The notes: a model not told the origin generated them from the letters alone. A DNA stretch of 64,000 bases from Symbiodinium sp. CCMP2592 (GCA_905221615.1 CAJNDT010006143.1:297001-361000); one strand, 5' to 3'; shown: positions 21,564 to 33,138, numbered from the stretch's first letter. Numbers and translations: made by a program.

Positions 21564-21722
21564 AAGCATGACGACATGATTCCCGTGACAGCGACAGGCA
21601 CAGAGTTGATGGCCACCAGGAATGTCATGTTGGAGCAGATGAAGGACATGCGACTTGGACGGATGCATCTGCAGCAGACTCCAACTTGGTTGGATCTTGC
21701 AGAACTGACTCATGGCTGCTGA
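21564..21722 (+). CDS. exon-like frame, Met-rich helix
   Basis: 53 codons to TGA, reading HDDMIPVTATGTELMATRNV then MLEQMKDMRLGRMHLQQTPT. High Met and amphipathic pattern. The upstream TAA at 21561-21563 fits an intron end (TAAAAG|CAT). Function unknown. Confidence 0.35.
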   Translation, partial: KHDDMIPVTATGTELMATRNVMLEQMKDMRLGRMHLQQTPTWLDLAELTHGC

Positions 21723-22584
21723 GGCCTGCCCTTCCACCAGGCGTCAACAAAGAAGCACCTCGGATAGCAAGTAGTGCCACGAGCCGTTCCAGCAGTAGGC
21801 TCTGGTGGGGACTGGCAGGGCAGTTGTATCAACAGCCCTTGGGGGTGTGCCTCAGCCCTGGCGTGAGAATAAGGGTCAAGGTGAGCATCAGGCCGTGCCT
21901 GTAGGGAAGGTGTCTGCTTTCAAGTCGCCCAAGCCCCCATGTCATCGCATGTCTTCTTCCACACCCCAAGATCACCCAAAGAGCGAAAAGAAAGAGAAAG
22001 CACACTGCGTTCTTAGGAGCTCCTCGAGGAAGTCGCCAAGCACACGATGCTTCTTAGCGGCAGCAGCCCTGAAGCCGACCTTGGCCTTAGCTCTCAAAGG
22101 AAGCCCAGTGCCGTGCTTCTGAGTTCCTTGCCTCATTCAACGGTGTGTCCAAGGCACGACGACTGGTCATGTGCAGGCGGCCCACCCAAGTTGATGGGCG
22201 ACGAGCTGCCCGGTCTGCGCGGGAGCCTTATTATCTGTGGGGCCTGGCAGACTGAGTCGAGACATCAGACAGCTGCCGCGTCCAGGCTACGGCGCTAGCC
22301 TGGAGATACGACCGAAGCTGCTTGTTCTGCCTGGTGCCTTGTTGCAGGAGCCATCTGGCTTCAGCTTTCTGTTTTTCAGATGCTCAGGCCTTGTCCCTGT
22401 CCGGGCGGCTATTTCAACAAGGCCCTCTGATGTTGGGATGCTTGGGAGATGGACGGATGGGCATGAGGCGTGCGCCCGCCTCAGGCATGGCGTGACAGCT
22501 CGGGATCCCTGCAGCCCGGAATCTCAGATAGCAGCGTCTGCTGACGGAACCTGATCTGATGTCCATGTACTGCACAGTGGCATA

Positions 22585-22860
22585 GTGACTCTGAGAAGGC
22601 CAAGTGGCTTGTGGGCAAAATGGCCCAAGCCTGAAGTTGAGGACTTCGCTCCGAAACTGGATTTTAGAAATGTCTTGCGCTTCTCTTTTCCAAAGCAAGT
22701 CCAGGATGTGCACACCTCCTTGCCCCCGCTCTTCCACGATGGCTCAGGGTCTCCGTGGGATTCTCATGCCAGCGATATTTGCAAAGACAGCTGGTTTCGC
22801 GTGATTGTTCGATATGGTGTGAAACTGAGAGTACAAGGAGTGGAGCGGACAGCCAAGTGA
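22585..22860 (+). CDS. exon-like 3' end of a gene, unknown
   Basis: 91 codons to TGA at 22858-22860. Text such as PKPEVEDFAPKLDFRNVLRF, then FHDGSGSPWDSHASDICKD and WFRVIVRYGVKLRVQG has a beta-rich, folded look. I cannot assign a family. An upstream open frame at 22237-22554 may be another exon. Confidence 0.38.
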   Translation: MTLRRPSGLWAKWPKPEVEDFAPKLDFRNVLRFSFPKQVQDVHTSLPPLFHDGSGSPWDSHASDICKDSWFRVIVRYGVKLRVQGVERTAK

Positions 22861-22978
22861 CCCCACAGTCCGCGACTTAGCCTGACGCCGGCAGTCACGT
22901 AAGACTGCCACCAGTCTTTCCCAAGTCAACTGTTCTCTGTGGTACTTAGCTCCTGCGCAAGGCAGGCCTCTTCGCCGC

Positions 22979-23449
22979 ATGATGCTTCCAAGCCAGGGAC
23001 TCAATGCCATGCAACGATGCGGCAGGGCGCGGCACCTGGTCAAAGCAGAGCACTCTAGAGCTCGAATGAGGTCCGACTCTTCCTTCACATCAAACAGCCA
23101 CGACGACAAAACACCGTTGTCCTTCAACGCGATGGGTGCCTCTGTCGGGAAACTGTTGACAGCCTGTGGTTATACAGTAGTGGATACGCAGAAACTAGAC
23201 TCTGGACAGATGAACTGGCATGAGGCGCTTGCAGCTTTGTGCTTCACCTCCGAGGTGTTGACATTGCCGGCAGACTCGCAACTGCTGCAGGAATCGGCGG
23301 CCTGCAGCATGCCTGCATCTGCAGTTTTCGACCCGTTACTCATCCGAAGCTGCGTTGCGACCTCTGGCCTCGGCGGCCATGACCTGCAGGTATCACCCTG
23401 CAAGCGAGCCTTACTCGGCAGACTATGGCTGCGCGAAGGCAAAATTTAG
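22979..23449 (+). CDS. open frame of 156 codons, unknown
   Basis: ATG at 22979, stop at 23447-23449. The central part reads NAMGASVGKLLTACGYTVVD then TQKLDSGQMNWHEALAALCF, which looks like a globular domain. No motif I can name. The true exon may start inside this frame. Confidence 0.38.
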   Translation: MMLPSQGLNAMQRCGRARHLVKAEHSRARMRSDSSFTSNSHDDKTPLSFNAMGASVGKLLTACGYTVVDTQKLDSGQMNWHEALAALCFTSEVLTLPADSQLLQESAACSMPASAVFDPLLIRSCVATSGLGGHDLQVSPCKRALLGRLWLREGKI

Positions 23450-23676
23450 TTGCTAAAGCTCTGGGCGCAGCCATAGCAGCCGTGTTGTCATATCAGGGCT
23501 TCATGAAGTCGAATGGCCCGCTGGGGGACATGAAGCCAGGCCCGTCGCCCTGCACGTGAATGAGTCGAGAATCCGCAACATGTCGCCCACATGCAGCATT
23601 CCAGCTGTTGTTGGGTCAGTGTTTTGCCTGCAGACTATGCCTTGTGATGTGCACATAGACAAGTCTACATGGGCCA

Positions 23677-23898
23677 CATGGGCCTCGCAGCGCCTTGCAG
23701 GAAAGAGATGGTGGAATATGCCCGATCATTCTGAGGCAGGTGTCGCAGAGCGAGCTTAGACGCTTGTTCGTGGGTTGAACATCCAGCCAGGTGGCTGTAG
23801 CAACGCCATGTCCGTGCATGCTTGGTCCGTATACCAACCTGCAGCCGCAGCTTCACGACAAGCTCACTGAGGACCAAATGCGGCGTTGGGCTTGCTAG
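23677..23898 (+). CDS. exon-like frame interrupted by one TGA
   Basis: 23677-23778 reads HGPRSALQERDGGICPIILR then QVSQSELRRLFVG, then TGA; the same frame continues from 23791 with VAVATPCPCMLGPYTNLQPQ then LHDKLTEDQMRRWAC and TAG at 23896-23898. Both halves look protein-like. The stop could lie in an intron, be an error, or mark decay. Confidence 0.3.
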
Positions 23899-24018
23899 CA
23901 TGGGGACCCCCTAGCAATAGCCGGATGGGGGGGGGGTTAGTTGAATCGGGGGCTATTTAGAATAGCCGGGGCGGCTATTTATGTTAGGGTGGGGACCTCC
24001 AAATAAATAGCCGGGAAT
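23895..24018. repeat. AAATAGCC hairpin / tandem element
   Basis: AATAGCCGG occurs at about 23926, 23961 and 24007 and its complement GGCTATTT at 23951 and 23972. AATAGCC-GGGGC-GGCTATT at 23961-23979 is a perfect 7-bp hairpin. TGGGGACC(C/T)CC opens both halves (about 23901 and 23990), so it looks like a tandem pair of roughly 90 bp containing a G10 run. Confidence 0.6.
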
Positions 24019-24064
24019 TCATATGCTTGTAGGGCTTGCCGGAAGATGGTCCGCATCACTTTGT

Positions 24065-24228
24065 CCGTTGGAGAGATGGAGAGAGAGAGAGAGAGAGATA
24101 GAGAGATAGAGAGATAGAGAGATAGAGAGATAGAGAGATAGAGAGATAGAGAGATAGAGAGATAGAGAGATAGAGAGATGGAGAGATGGAGAGATGGAGA
24201 GATAGAGAGATAGAGAGAGAGATGTGAG
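24065..24228. repeat. AGAGAGAT microsatellite
   Basis: AGAGAG followed by about twelve AGAGAGAT/AGAGATGG octamers. It forms the left shoulder of the 124-bp satellite domain. Confidence 0.95.
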
Positions 24229-24539
24229 TGGAGAGCGAGCGCGAGCGCGACGGCCACTAGGGCCGGGAACAGGGCGAGCGAGGCTAGCTCGTTGCAGTCA
24301 GAGTCCTGCGTCGTTCGTCTCGTGGCAGAAGTGCCTCCGGCCGCGTCACAGGCGTTGGCTAAAGAGCGCGGGCAGCCTGATGATGAATGGAAGCACTCCG
24401 CCGATGACCGCTTCCTGCAAGCAATCATGTGTAGAAATCGTAAGGCGAACCAATGATTGAAATGGTGCAACCCAAAAAACCTACGAGCTGGATTTCCTTT
24501 GGGACAACTCCCACGTACGCCATCGCAGATTGGAGCCGT

Positions 24540-25291
24540 TTTCGCATTCGACCAGCAATTGAATGGTTTTAGCGAGCCGCGGGCATCATCGGCATCAGCT
24601 GGACTTCCCCACAAACACTCTCTCTCTCTCTCTCTCCCATCTTCCGGCCGGTGAACCCAAAGCACACCTAGCAGTTCGACCCCAGTGGATAGCCAGCCGC
24701 ACGGGCGAGCATCAGCAGCATCAGCTGGATTTCGAAGCAGGCATAGAAGTTTCGACCCCAGTGATTGCATGGTTTTGGCTAGCCGCGTGGGCGAACATCA
24801 TTAGCATAAGCTGGACTTCCCTTCAAAGTCTCGCTCCCATCTGCCGGCCGCCGACCCCACAGCACGCATAGCTGTTCGACCCCAGCGTAGCCACGTGGGC
24901 GAGCATCATCAGCGTCAGCTGGACTTCCCTTCAAACTCTTTCTCCCATCTGCCGACCGGTGAATTCAGAGCGCGCGTTGTAAATCCACCTCACTGATTGA
25001 ATGGTTTCAACGAGCCATACGGGCGAGAATCATCAGCATCAGCTGGACTTCCCTTTGCCGGGCGGCGAACCCAAACCACGCACAGCAGTTCGTTGCAGTG
25101 ATTGAATGGCTTTGGCGAGCCGCACGAGCGAGCATCATCAGCATCAGCTGGACTTGCCTTCAAACTCTTTCTCCCATTTGCCGGCGCCGGTGAACCCAGA
25201 GCACGCATAGCAGTTCCACCTCAGTGATTGAATGTTTTCAACGAGCCGTACGGGCCCATCATCAGCATCAGCTGGACTTCCCTTCAAACTC

Positions 25292-25324
<33 letters not shown>

Positions 25325-28030
25325 CCTGCATTTGCCGGCCTGTGAACAGTTCGACTCTAAAGTGATTGAATGGTTTTAGCGAGCCGCACGCGCCAGCATC
25401 ACCAGCAGCAGCTGGACATCCCCTCGAAGAATGGGTTTAGCGAGCCGCACGGGCGACCATCATCAGCATCAGCCGACTTCCCTTCTCTCTCTCGCTCTCT
25501 ATCCATGTGCCGACCGGTGAGCCTAGAACACGCCTAGCAGTTCGACCCCAGTGATTGAATGTTCTTGGCGAGCCGTAGGGGCGAGCATCATCAGCATCAG
25601 CTGGACTTCCCTTCAAACTCTCCCTCCCATATGCCGGGCGGCGAACCCAAACCACGCACAGCAGTTCGTTGCAGTGATTGAGTGGCTTTAGTGAATGGCT
25701 TTAGCGAGCCGCACGAGCGAGCATCATCAGCATCAGCTGGACTTCCCTTCAAACTCTTTCTCCCATCTGCCGGCGCCGGTGAACCCAGAGCACGCGTAGC
25801 AGTTCCACCTCAGTGATTGAATGTTTTCAGCGAGCCGCACGGGCCCATCATCAGCATCAGCTGGACTTCCCTTCAAACTCTCTCTCTCTCTCTCTCTCCC
25901 TCCATTTGCCGGACAGTTCGACTCTAAAGTGATTGAATGGTTTTAGCGAGCCGCACGCGCCAGCGTCACCAGCAGCAGCTGGACATCCCCTCGAAGAATG
26001 GGTTTAGCGAGCCGCACGGGCGAGCATCATCAGCATCAGCCGACTTCCCTTCTCTCTCTCGCTCTCTATCCATGTGCCGACCGGTGAGCCTAGAACACGC
26101 CTACCAGTTCGACCCCAGTGATTGAATGTTCTTGGCGAGCCGTAGGGGCGAGCATCATCAGCATCAGCTGGACTTCCCTTCAAACTCTCCCTGCCATATG
26201 CTGGGCGGCGAACCCAAACCACGCACAGCAGTTCGATGCCAGTGTTAGCGAGCCGCACGAGCGAGCATCATCAGCATCAGCTGGACTTCCCTTCAAACTC
26301 TCCCTGCCATATGCCGGGCGGCGAACCCAAACCACGCACAGCAGTTCGATGCCAGTGATTGAATGTTCTTGGCGAGCCGTAGGGGCGAGCATCATCAGCA
26401 TCAGCTGGACTTCCCTTCAAACTCTCCCTGCCATATGCCGGGCGGCGAACCCAAACCACGCACAGCAGTTCGATGCCAGTGATTGAATGGCTTTAGCGAG
26501 CCGCACGAGCGAGCATCATCAGCATCAGCTGGACTTCCCTTCAAACTCTCCCTGCCATATGCCGGGCGGCGAACCCAAACCACGCACAGCAGTTCGATGC
26601 CAGTGATTGAATGGCTTTAGCGAGCCGCACGAGCGAGCATCATCAGCATCAGCTGGACTTCCCTTCAAACTCTCCCTGCCATATGCCGGGCGGCGAACCC
26701 AAACCACGCACAGCAGTTCGATGCCAGTGATTGAATGTTTAGCGAGCCGCACGAGCGAGCATCATCAGCATCAGCTGGACTTCCCTTCAAACTCTCCCTG
26801 CCATATGCCGGGCGGCGAACCCAAACCACGCACAGCAGTTCGATGCCAGTGATTGAATGGCTTTAGCGAGCCGCACGAGCGAGCATCATCAGCATCAGCT
26901 GGACTTCCCTTCAAACTCTCCCTGCCATATGCCGGGCGGCGAACCCAAACCACGCACAGCAGTTCGATGCCAGTGATTGAATGGCTTTAGCGAGCCGCAC
27001 GAGCGAGCATCATCAGCATCAGCTGGACTTCCCTTCAAACTCTCCCTGCCATAATATGCCGGCCGGCGAACCCAAACCACGCACAGCAGTTCGATGCCAG
27101 TGATTGAATGGCTTTAGCGAGCCGCACGAGCGAGCATCATCAGCATCAGCTGGACTTCCCTTCAAACTCTCCCTGCCATATGCCGGGCGGCGAACCCAAA
27201 CCACGCACAGCAGTTCGATGCCAGTGATTGAATGTTCTTGGCGAGCAGTAGGGGCGAGCATCATCAGCATCAGCTGGACTTCCCTTCAAACTCTTCCTGC
27301 CATATGCCGGGCGGCGAACCCAAACCACGCACAGCAGTTCGATGCCAGTGATTGAATGGCTTGAGCGAGCCGCACGAGCGAGCATCATCAGCATCAGCTG
27401 GACTTCCCTTCAAACTCTCCCTGCCATATGCCGGGCGGCGAACCCAAACCACGCACAGCAGTTCGATGCCAGTGATTGAATGGCTTTAGCGAGCCGCACG
27501 AGCGAGCATCATCAGCATCAGCTGGACTTCCCTTCAAACTCTCCCTGCCATATGCCGGGCGGCGAACCCAAACCACGCACAGCAGTTCGATGCCAGTGAT
27601 TGAATGTTCTTGGCGAGCCGTAGGGGCGAGCATCATCAGCATCAGCTGGACTTCCCTTCAAACTCTCCCTGCCATATGCCGGGCGGCGAACCCAAACCAC
27701 GCACAGCAGTTCGATGCCAGTGATTGAATGGCTTTAGCGAGCCGCACGAGCGAGCATCATCAGCATCAGCTGGACTTCCCTTCAAACTCTCCCTGCCATA
27801 TGCCGGGCGGCGAACCCAAACCACGCACAGCAGTTCGATGCCAGTGATTGAATGGCTTTAGCGAGCCGCACGAGCGAGCATCATCAGCATCAGCTGGACT
27901 TCCCTTCAAACTCTCCCTGCCATATGCCGGGCGGCGAACCCAAACCACGCACAGCAGTTCGATGCCAGTGATTGAATGGCTTTAGCGAGCCGCACGAGCG
28001 AGCATCATCAGCATCAGCTGGACTTCCTTT
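24540..28030. repeat. 3.5-kb satellite with 124-bp unit
   Basis: More than 30 copies of a unit centred on CATCATCAGCATCAGCTGG. From about 26.13 to 28.03 kb there are some 16 nearly identical units spaced 124 bp. From 24.54 to 26.13 kb the copies are diverged, vary in length, and include CTCTCTCT insertions and a longer duplication of about 567 bp (the TCGACTCTAA stretch at 25351 recurs at 25918). Two sequence variants alternate in the homogeneous part: GAATGGCTTTAGCGAGCCGC and GAATGTTCTTGGCGAGCCGT. Since 124 is not a multiple of 3, the repeated 60-residue minus-strand ORFs change frame every unit and are not genes. Confidence 0.95.
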
Positions 28031-28045
28031 CAAATTCTGCTGCAG

Positions 28046-28077
28046 CACTTTGCGCTCGACTTGGAAGCCACTCATGC
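28046..28077 (+). CDS. possible micro-exon abutting the satellite
   Basis: Immediately after the last satellite unit, an acceptor-like TGCTGCAG precedes a 32-nt open stretch (HFALDLEATH) that ends at a strong donor, ATGC|GTGAGTCG. If real, the satellite lies in or beside an intron. Very short, so tentative. Confidence 0.2.
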
Positions 28078-28079
28078 GT

Positions 28080-29340
28080 GAGTCGTTTCTCTGTGCCTGC
28101 CCACGAAAGATGTGTGGTTGTTGCGCTGGACCTGGGGCTTCGGGTATTGTTTTGCCCTCCGGCCGAGGCTACACTATTGGTGTGCCCAAGGTGCCAGAGT
28201 GGCAGTCGGCGACGCTCAACTCGGCAAGGGGGTTAAGTCCCACCAAACTGTGCTCTCGAGGCCTAGCGACTGCCAACTAGGGAGTGCAGCTAAGGGCTGG
28301 AGGCTTGCGCCTTGGCCACATGGGCAACTTGGCAAACTAAAAGCTTGGGATGCAAGCAGTCATTCTTGCGGTTGCGCTTTTGAAGTTTGAATTGTGACCC
28401 GCAAAAGAGATTTCGATATTTGCTGAGGATGTGCGCTTGTGATGTTGGCCGCTCCTTGGTCGAACGGTGGCTCTGCAACGCCGCGTTTGTTTCCCGCACC
28501 CTCTCTTTCTCTTTGCCGCCGAGGGGGGCCAAAGTTTGCCTTCGATGCTGGCCGTTCCCTTCGCACAGCAACTCGATCCAAGACGGCAGCAGCAACTGTA
28601 AGCAACTTCCGTGCGAGCCAGGCTTTTTGCAAGGTCTTTTCCGGAGCATAGACAGAAGCTACAAGTACACAGCAGTTGTCTGGCCCCGCTTGTGCAGGCA
28701 CAAAAGATGGGATGCTTTGTGGCACTTTCTGTAGCTGTGCCCATCAAGGCCTCGCAGCTTTTGAAAAGCTGCTTGCATGCGGAAGAGTTGGCTATTCAAC
28801 CTCATACAAACGTTGTCTAAATGGCTCTCGGTAGCTGCGCAGGGCATCTCAGGGCATCGTGTGCATATCGTTTCACTTGAAGCTCATGCTGAGCTTAGCT
28901 GCTGCGCCTGCAGCCCAGCGCACCCGCGCACCCCATTCGCCAGCGCACCAAAGACATGCAGCCCGCATGTGACATGGTTCAGCATCACGGTTTGGAATAC
29001 CGTGCGATGTCGGACATCGTCTGGGGACAGGGCATATAGGCATAGTCCATCAGTATCGGCCGAGGAAGCGACCATGAGTCACTGGCGCTCTTGGGTTGCC
29101 ACCTCGGATCTAAGCGTGACCTTCGCCGCACTTCCCCTACTGTGACAGTCATGGGATGCTTTCGGTTGCTGCGCAGTGAAAGTACTGCTTCAGGCCTCCC
29201 ATCGCCAAGCAGTCCGGCGCCCAGCTCTCTCGGCTTCGTTTCACTTGCTGGCTTTGCATGAGATGCTCAGCAGTGCGCGTCAGCTTGCCGACAGCTTGCG
29301 TTTGCAGACCCCTCGAGCAAGCTTTCCGTTCTGAGTTACT
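28080..29340. other. open frames without recognisable product
   Basis: Several frames on both strands are open for 60-120 codons (for example + 28777-29145 and - 28884-29075). They look equally protein-like on opposite strands, which shows how weak ORF appearance is here. I call no gene. Confidence 0.4.
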
Positions 29341-29691
29341 TGTTCACAATTCGACATTCCACAGATGCTGTTTGCACATTTGTGGCCAACAGGTTGGGCA
29401 ACCCTGTTTTGGGAAACCCCATGCGGCGATTTCAGCTTCTGTTTGCAAGCCCACGGCTCAGAAAAATGTCGCTCGAAACATTGAGCAGGGTCGGCCTGGT
29501 CGGGTTTGTGCGGGAAGTTGGAGATCAGCTCTGCCAGCAAATGACACTGCAGCACCGCTTGTGCATTTGTCCACAGGTTTCGGACGTCCTCGAGACTGAG
29601 TCCGGGAACATCTTCTCTGCTGGATGCCAGGTGTGGGTTGCATGTGGTTGCATGCGCTTCTATCCAAGCGAGGGAAGAGCAGTTTCTTGTC

Positions 29692-30270
29692 GGGGAAGGT
29701 CATTACCTTGCGCCCCCGCTTAGTCTTGACCAATGCTTCGACTCTGGATATCGAGCTGTGTCTTGGCCGCAGTATGTGGATATGCAGCAAGCTTGGTCGG
29801 TTGCGAGACAGTCTTGCTTCCACGAAGATTCTGGACAGGTGCCTCGAGGAGCACCGGCGACTGCGCCTTGCCGGCGATCAGTCGATCGAGGCACGAAACA
29901 TCACGAAACGCTGTAGTCTGTTGGGGGCTTGTCGAGGCCTCGCATCGCTGCCGCAGGTCCACTGGCGCCCACGTGAAATTCGCGAGTCCTCCGACTCGTT
30001 TCTGCCTCAGCGGCTTGCTCGAGCAGCTTCGCGCAGGCGTAAATAGGCAGCCGCAGGCCCAATTTGCTTCGGGTGTTAGGAGTTCTTTGTGAACGAGGCA
30101 CACGACGACTTTGCGATTCCGACCTCTACGTGAGGCCGAGCTGCGGGCGGCATGTAGAGAGATGGCGTATAGGGTATAGGCCCAGCCCATCCCAGACTGC
30201 ACCATTCCAGGGCTGCGAGACGGCTTGGTCGGGAAGCGTGGTGTGCGGCGATGTCTCGGCTGGGTTGCAG
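29692..30270 (+). CDS. VPS13-like SHR-binding domain segment (partial)
   Basis: Two features suggest a VPS13-family lipid-transfer protein. About 29698-29760 reads VITLRPRLVLTNASTLDIEL, matching the family pattern 'hhhhxPRhhLxNxs' that opens the SHR-binding/VAB region. 30211-30270, bounded by CATTCCAG and GTTGCAG and exactly 20 codons, reads GCETAWSGSVVCGDVSAGLQ, like the later 'WSG...' strand. In between, about 29930-29990 reads SLPQVHWRPREIRES, resembling the 'hPhhWxxxRPxxhxh' block. VPS13 proteins bridge membranes and are thousands of residues long; here only fragments are visible, and upstream exons (29340-29630 is open) are unresolved. The assignment rests on short motifs and could be wrong. 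Confidence 0.35.
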
Positions 30271-30314
30271 GGAACCCCAAATCCCAGTTCTGCCTGCAGA
30301 AACCCTCGACAGAG

Positions 30315-31130
30315 TCACAGAGCACATGCCTGCAACCAAGCAGATCCAGCAGACCCTTGAAAAAGCTCTGTTCAATTTCCTGTGTCCAGTCGGTTGTAGG
30401 CATGCCCATAGCATGATCTTCAGGCCTTGTGGGCTTATCTTACAAAAGCTCACCCTCGAATTACATAGAGCCGAATCAGAACAAGACCCCTGCAGATCAC
30501 GTTTGCATCCGATTGGGCCCGCATGCGGCATTAAGTAACGCTGCCCAGTTATGCTATTTCGCACATATTCCATCATATTCCTGTATTTTCATCCTGTCTT
30601 GCCATGCACATCGTGGAACTCGTGGACGCCCAGGTCGGCCTTCACCATACCTGCAGTTGAGGCCAATAAACGCAGTGGCCATTCAGACAATCACGACTAC
30701 ACAGTGTAAGGATGGAAAAGATGAGACAGCAGAGCAGGACACATGGAGTGTCGAAGTTACGCCGGACCGCACGATCCCGAGAAGCTGCAGTGAAGCAGCG
30801 AATGAGCAGCTCCATGTAGCATGTTGCTTGAGGTGGTGCACTGGCCGTTTCGTTTAAGCAAGGTGCCGTCCTCAGCCACCCTGCCACAACACACTCGACG
30901 TCAGATAGCTTCACATAGAGGTAGCTCCCACCCGCGTTTTTCGCATCTGCATCCCGAGGATCGGATTACGTTGCGCGAAACCTGGTGCGGCGGAGCTGTG
31001 CAACTTTGCCGCGCACTTTGTGTTCTGCGTTCGGATTCCTCGTCAGGCGGTGGTTAGCTGGACCTAAATAGACCTGTAACTTTTCATAGTCTGTATAGGT
31101 TGACATACTCGAAAATTTGTATCTTACTTA
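30315..31130 (+). other. possible further exons, then no gene
   Basis: The frame 30251-30538 contains MPATKQIQQTLEKALFNFL, which could follow the VPS13-like segment. Beyond 30.86 kb I see no convincing coding text. Confidence 0.2.
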
Positions 31131-31139
31131 GTAAGTATA

Positions 31140-31554
31140 TTGTCACACACACACATGTGAATATATTAAGCTAGATCACATATATATATATATGCCATGC
31201 GGTCTTTGGATCAGCCAAGTGGGAACCAAAAAATATGTGTATATATATATATATGTGTGTGTGTGTGCGTATCACCGCATGGTCAATGTGTTTACAATAT
31301 GTGTACACATATACACACACACATATATATATATGTATGTATACTTCTTGTTCTAAAGTTTCACACATAGAATAGCTATCTGTATACATTGGATACACTG
31401 CACTCAAGTACGTACTCGCAGTCGTACATACATGCATACATACATACATAGTTAGGTACATACATACGCACATTGCATACATGCACACATGCCTGTCTAC
31501 ATACACAATACATATCTTTCTTCATGCATACACAGACACACCCACCCAGAGACA

Positions 31555-31605
<51 letters not shown>

Positions 31606-31616
31606 ACCCAGAGACA

Positions 31617-31683
<67 letters not shown>

Positions 31684-31728
31684 ACCCACCCACCCACGCA
31701 CCCACGCACCCACGCACCCACGCACCCA

Positions 31729-31792
<64 letters not shown>

Positions 31793-31796
31793 CAGG
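31140..31796. repeat. TA, CATA, CA and ACGC microsatellite block
   Basis: TA runs (31180-31260), ACACAC/TATATA mixtures to 31350, CATA runs to 31460, then long CA runs broken by CACCCACCCAGAGA (31540-31680) and finally CACC/ACGC tetranucleotides to 31796. ORFs of Thr-His or Cys-Val repeats on either strand are artefacts. Confidence 0.95.
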
Positions 31797-32186
31797 TGCT
31801 CCCACGGAGTGAACGCCTCCTGGCCAGATGCCTCAGGTCTGTTCATCCTGCAGGCTGCCGCCATGGCAAGGCACGGCCCTGCACCGAAAGTCGATAAAGG
31901 TTTGATTCTGCGCTGCAACAGGCCCTAAAAGGCCTCACAGTCCCTGCAGGTCTGAAGTGCCTAGTGCTTAGGATGGCAGCTTCGCAAGTTTTCCGTGCTA
32001 CACCGCGGATTCAAGACTGTAGAAGCCAAGTAAGTTTAGTTGTCGCAACAGAGCAGCGAGCACGAGGAGAAAGCCACCCGAACACATCTAAAAGCTGCTG
32101 ACTTGGATTGCATCAGCACTCTAAGACTCTAAGACAGGAGCATGCCATAGCCTGCCGCATGTTTCAACAGATGTCGATGCGAAAGC

Positions 32187-32669
32187 ATGATGTACTGCAC
32201 CGCTCTTCGCAGTCGCAACAGGCCGGGGACTGTTCACGCGGGAACTGGAGTAACAGGCAATCAAAGACGTGTCAAAGCCGTGTTCAGTCTTCAGAAACCG
32301 CGTGACTTTGGCAGGAAGGACACCAAGGAAAGGCACCAGGAACTACTCCTGGAGCGACTTTCTCTTGGGCAGAGGGCTCTGCGGAAAATCCGATGGCAGA
32401 TCAGTGGCTCCATGGTTATCGCTGGCCTTATCATGGCACTCTCGGTTATGACTTGGTGCCTGCAATGCATGAAGCTTGAGTCGTCAGCAGAGCTTGCGCG
32501 ACACTGTCGAACATACATACATCACAGACATAGACAGCATCCCGGCATGGACAACGTGCAACCGAGGCTTTTCATTGATGTGCGATTCGAAAGCTCGCAT
32601 CGGGTCCCTCTGACAGTCGGGTGGGCAATTTGCGCCATCGGGATGGTGTCTCGACAGATGGTCCTGTAG
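32187..32669 (+). CDS. open frame of 160 codons with one membrane helix
   Basis: ATG frame ending in TAG. A basic helical stretch (KERHQELLLERLSLGQRALRK) precedes a hydrophobic helix (SGSMVIAGLIMALSVMTWCL). Could be a single-pass membrane protein or an exon of one. Family unknown. Confidence 0.3.
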   Translation: MMYCTALRSRNRPGTVHAGTGVTGNQRRVKAVFSLQKPRDFGRKDTKERHQELLLERLSLGQRALRKIRWQISGSMVIAGLIMALSVMTWCLQCMKLESSAELARHCRTYIHHRHRQHPGMDNVQPRLFIDVRFESSHRVPLTVGWAICAIGMVSRQMVL

Positions 32670-33002
32670 GATGCCCTTGTGCAGATACTTGCGCCACAAG
32701 GGGCCTGTCCCGACAGTTCTTCAGCAAATAGCTGTTTGGTTGTTTCTGCCGAGAGCAGAAGGGGAAATTAACATTGAAATTGGGCTCAGAATCACACCCA
32801 CTCACTTCCCTTAACGCATGCCTCTGTGAAGCGTTCAGTCGAGTGTTGTGGAGGTCGCGTTTGTCTGGCCATTCTTGTTCTATTTTCGACGGTGCCTGCA
32901 AAGTTTAAGCAAAAGCCGATGAACAAGACACTGGTGCGCAAAAGCTCGTCTAATGACTAGTGACTAGTGCTAGTAACAGGACTACCGAAAGATTGGGTTA
33001 AT

Positions 33003-33070
33003 GATAACACATGCAACACACACATTATGTATACATATAATATATACCTATATATATATATATGTATACC

Positions 33071-33101
<31 letters not shown>

Positions 33102-33136
33102 ATGTACATTTTTATATGTATATATACACACACACC
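33003..33136. repeat. TA/TATG microsatellite
   Basis: TATATA runs with TATG and TACA variants. It fuses into the 5' end of the open frame beginning near 33139. Confidence 0.9.
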
Positions 33137-33138
33137 AT

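Noticed and set aside
26277-27948. A family of near-identical 60-residue minus-strand ORFs
   Set aside because: They are produced by the 124-bp satellite; the unit is not a multiple of 3, so each ORF crosses into a different frame and ends at a stop fixed by the repeat.
28884-29075. A minus-strand frame with protein-like text
   Set aside because: The + strand over the same bases looks equally protein-like, so neither can be claimed from ORF appearance.
31376-31918. Cys-Val and Thr-His ORFs on both strands
   Set aside because: Products of CA/ACGC microsatellites.
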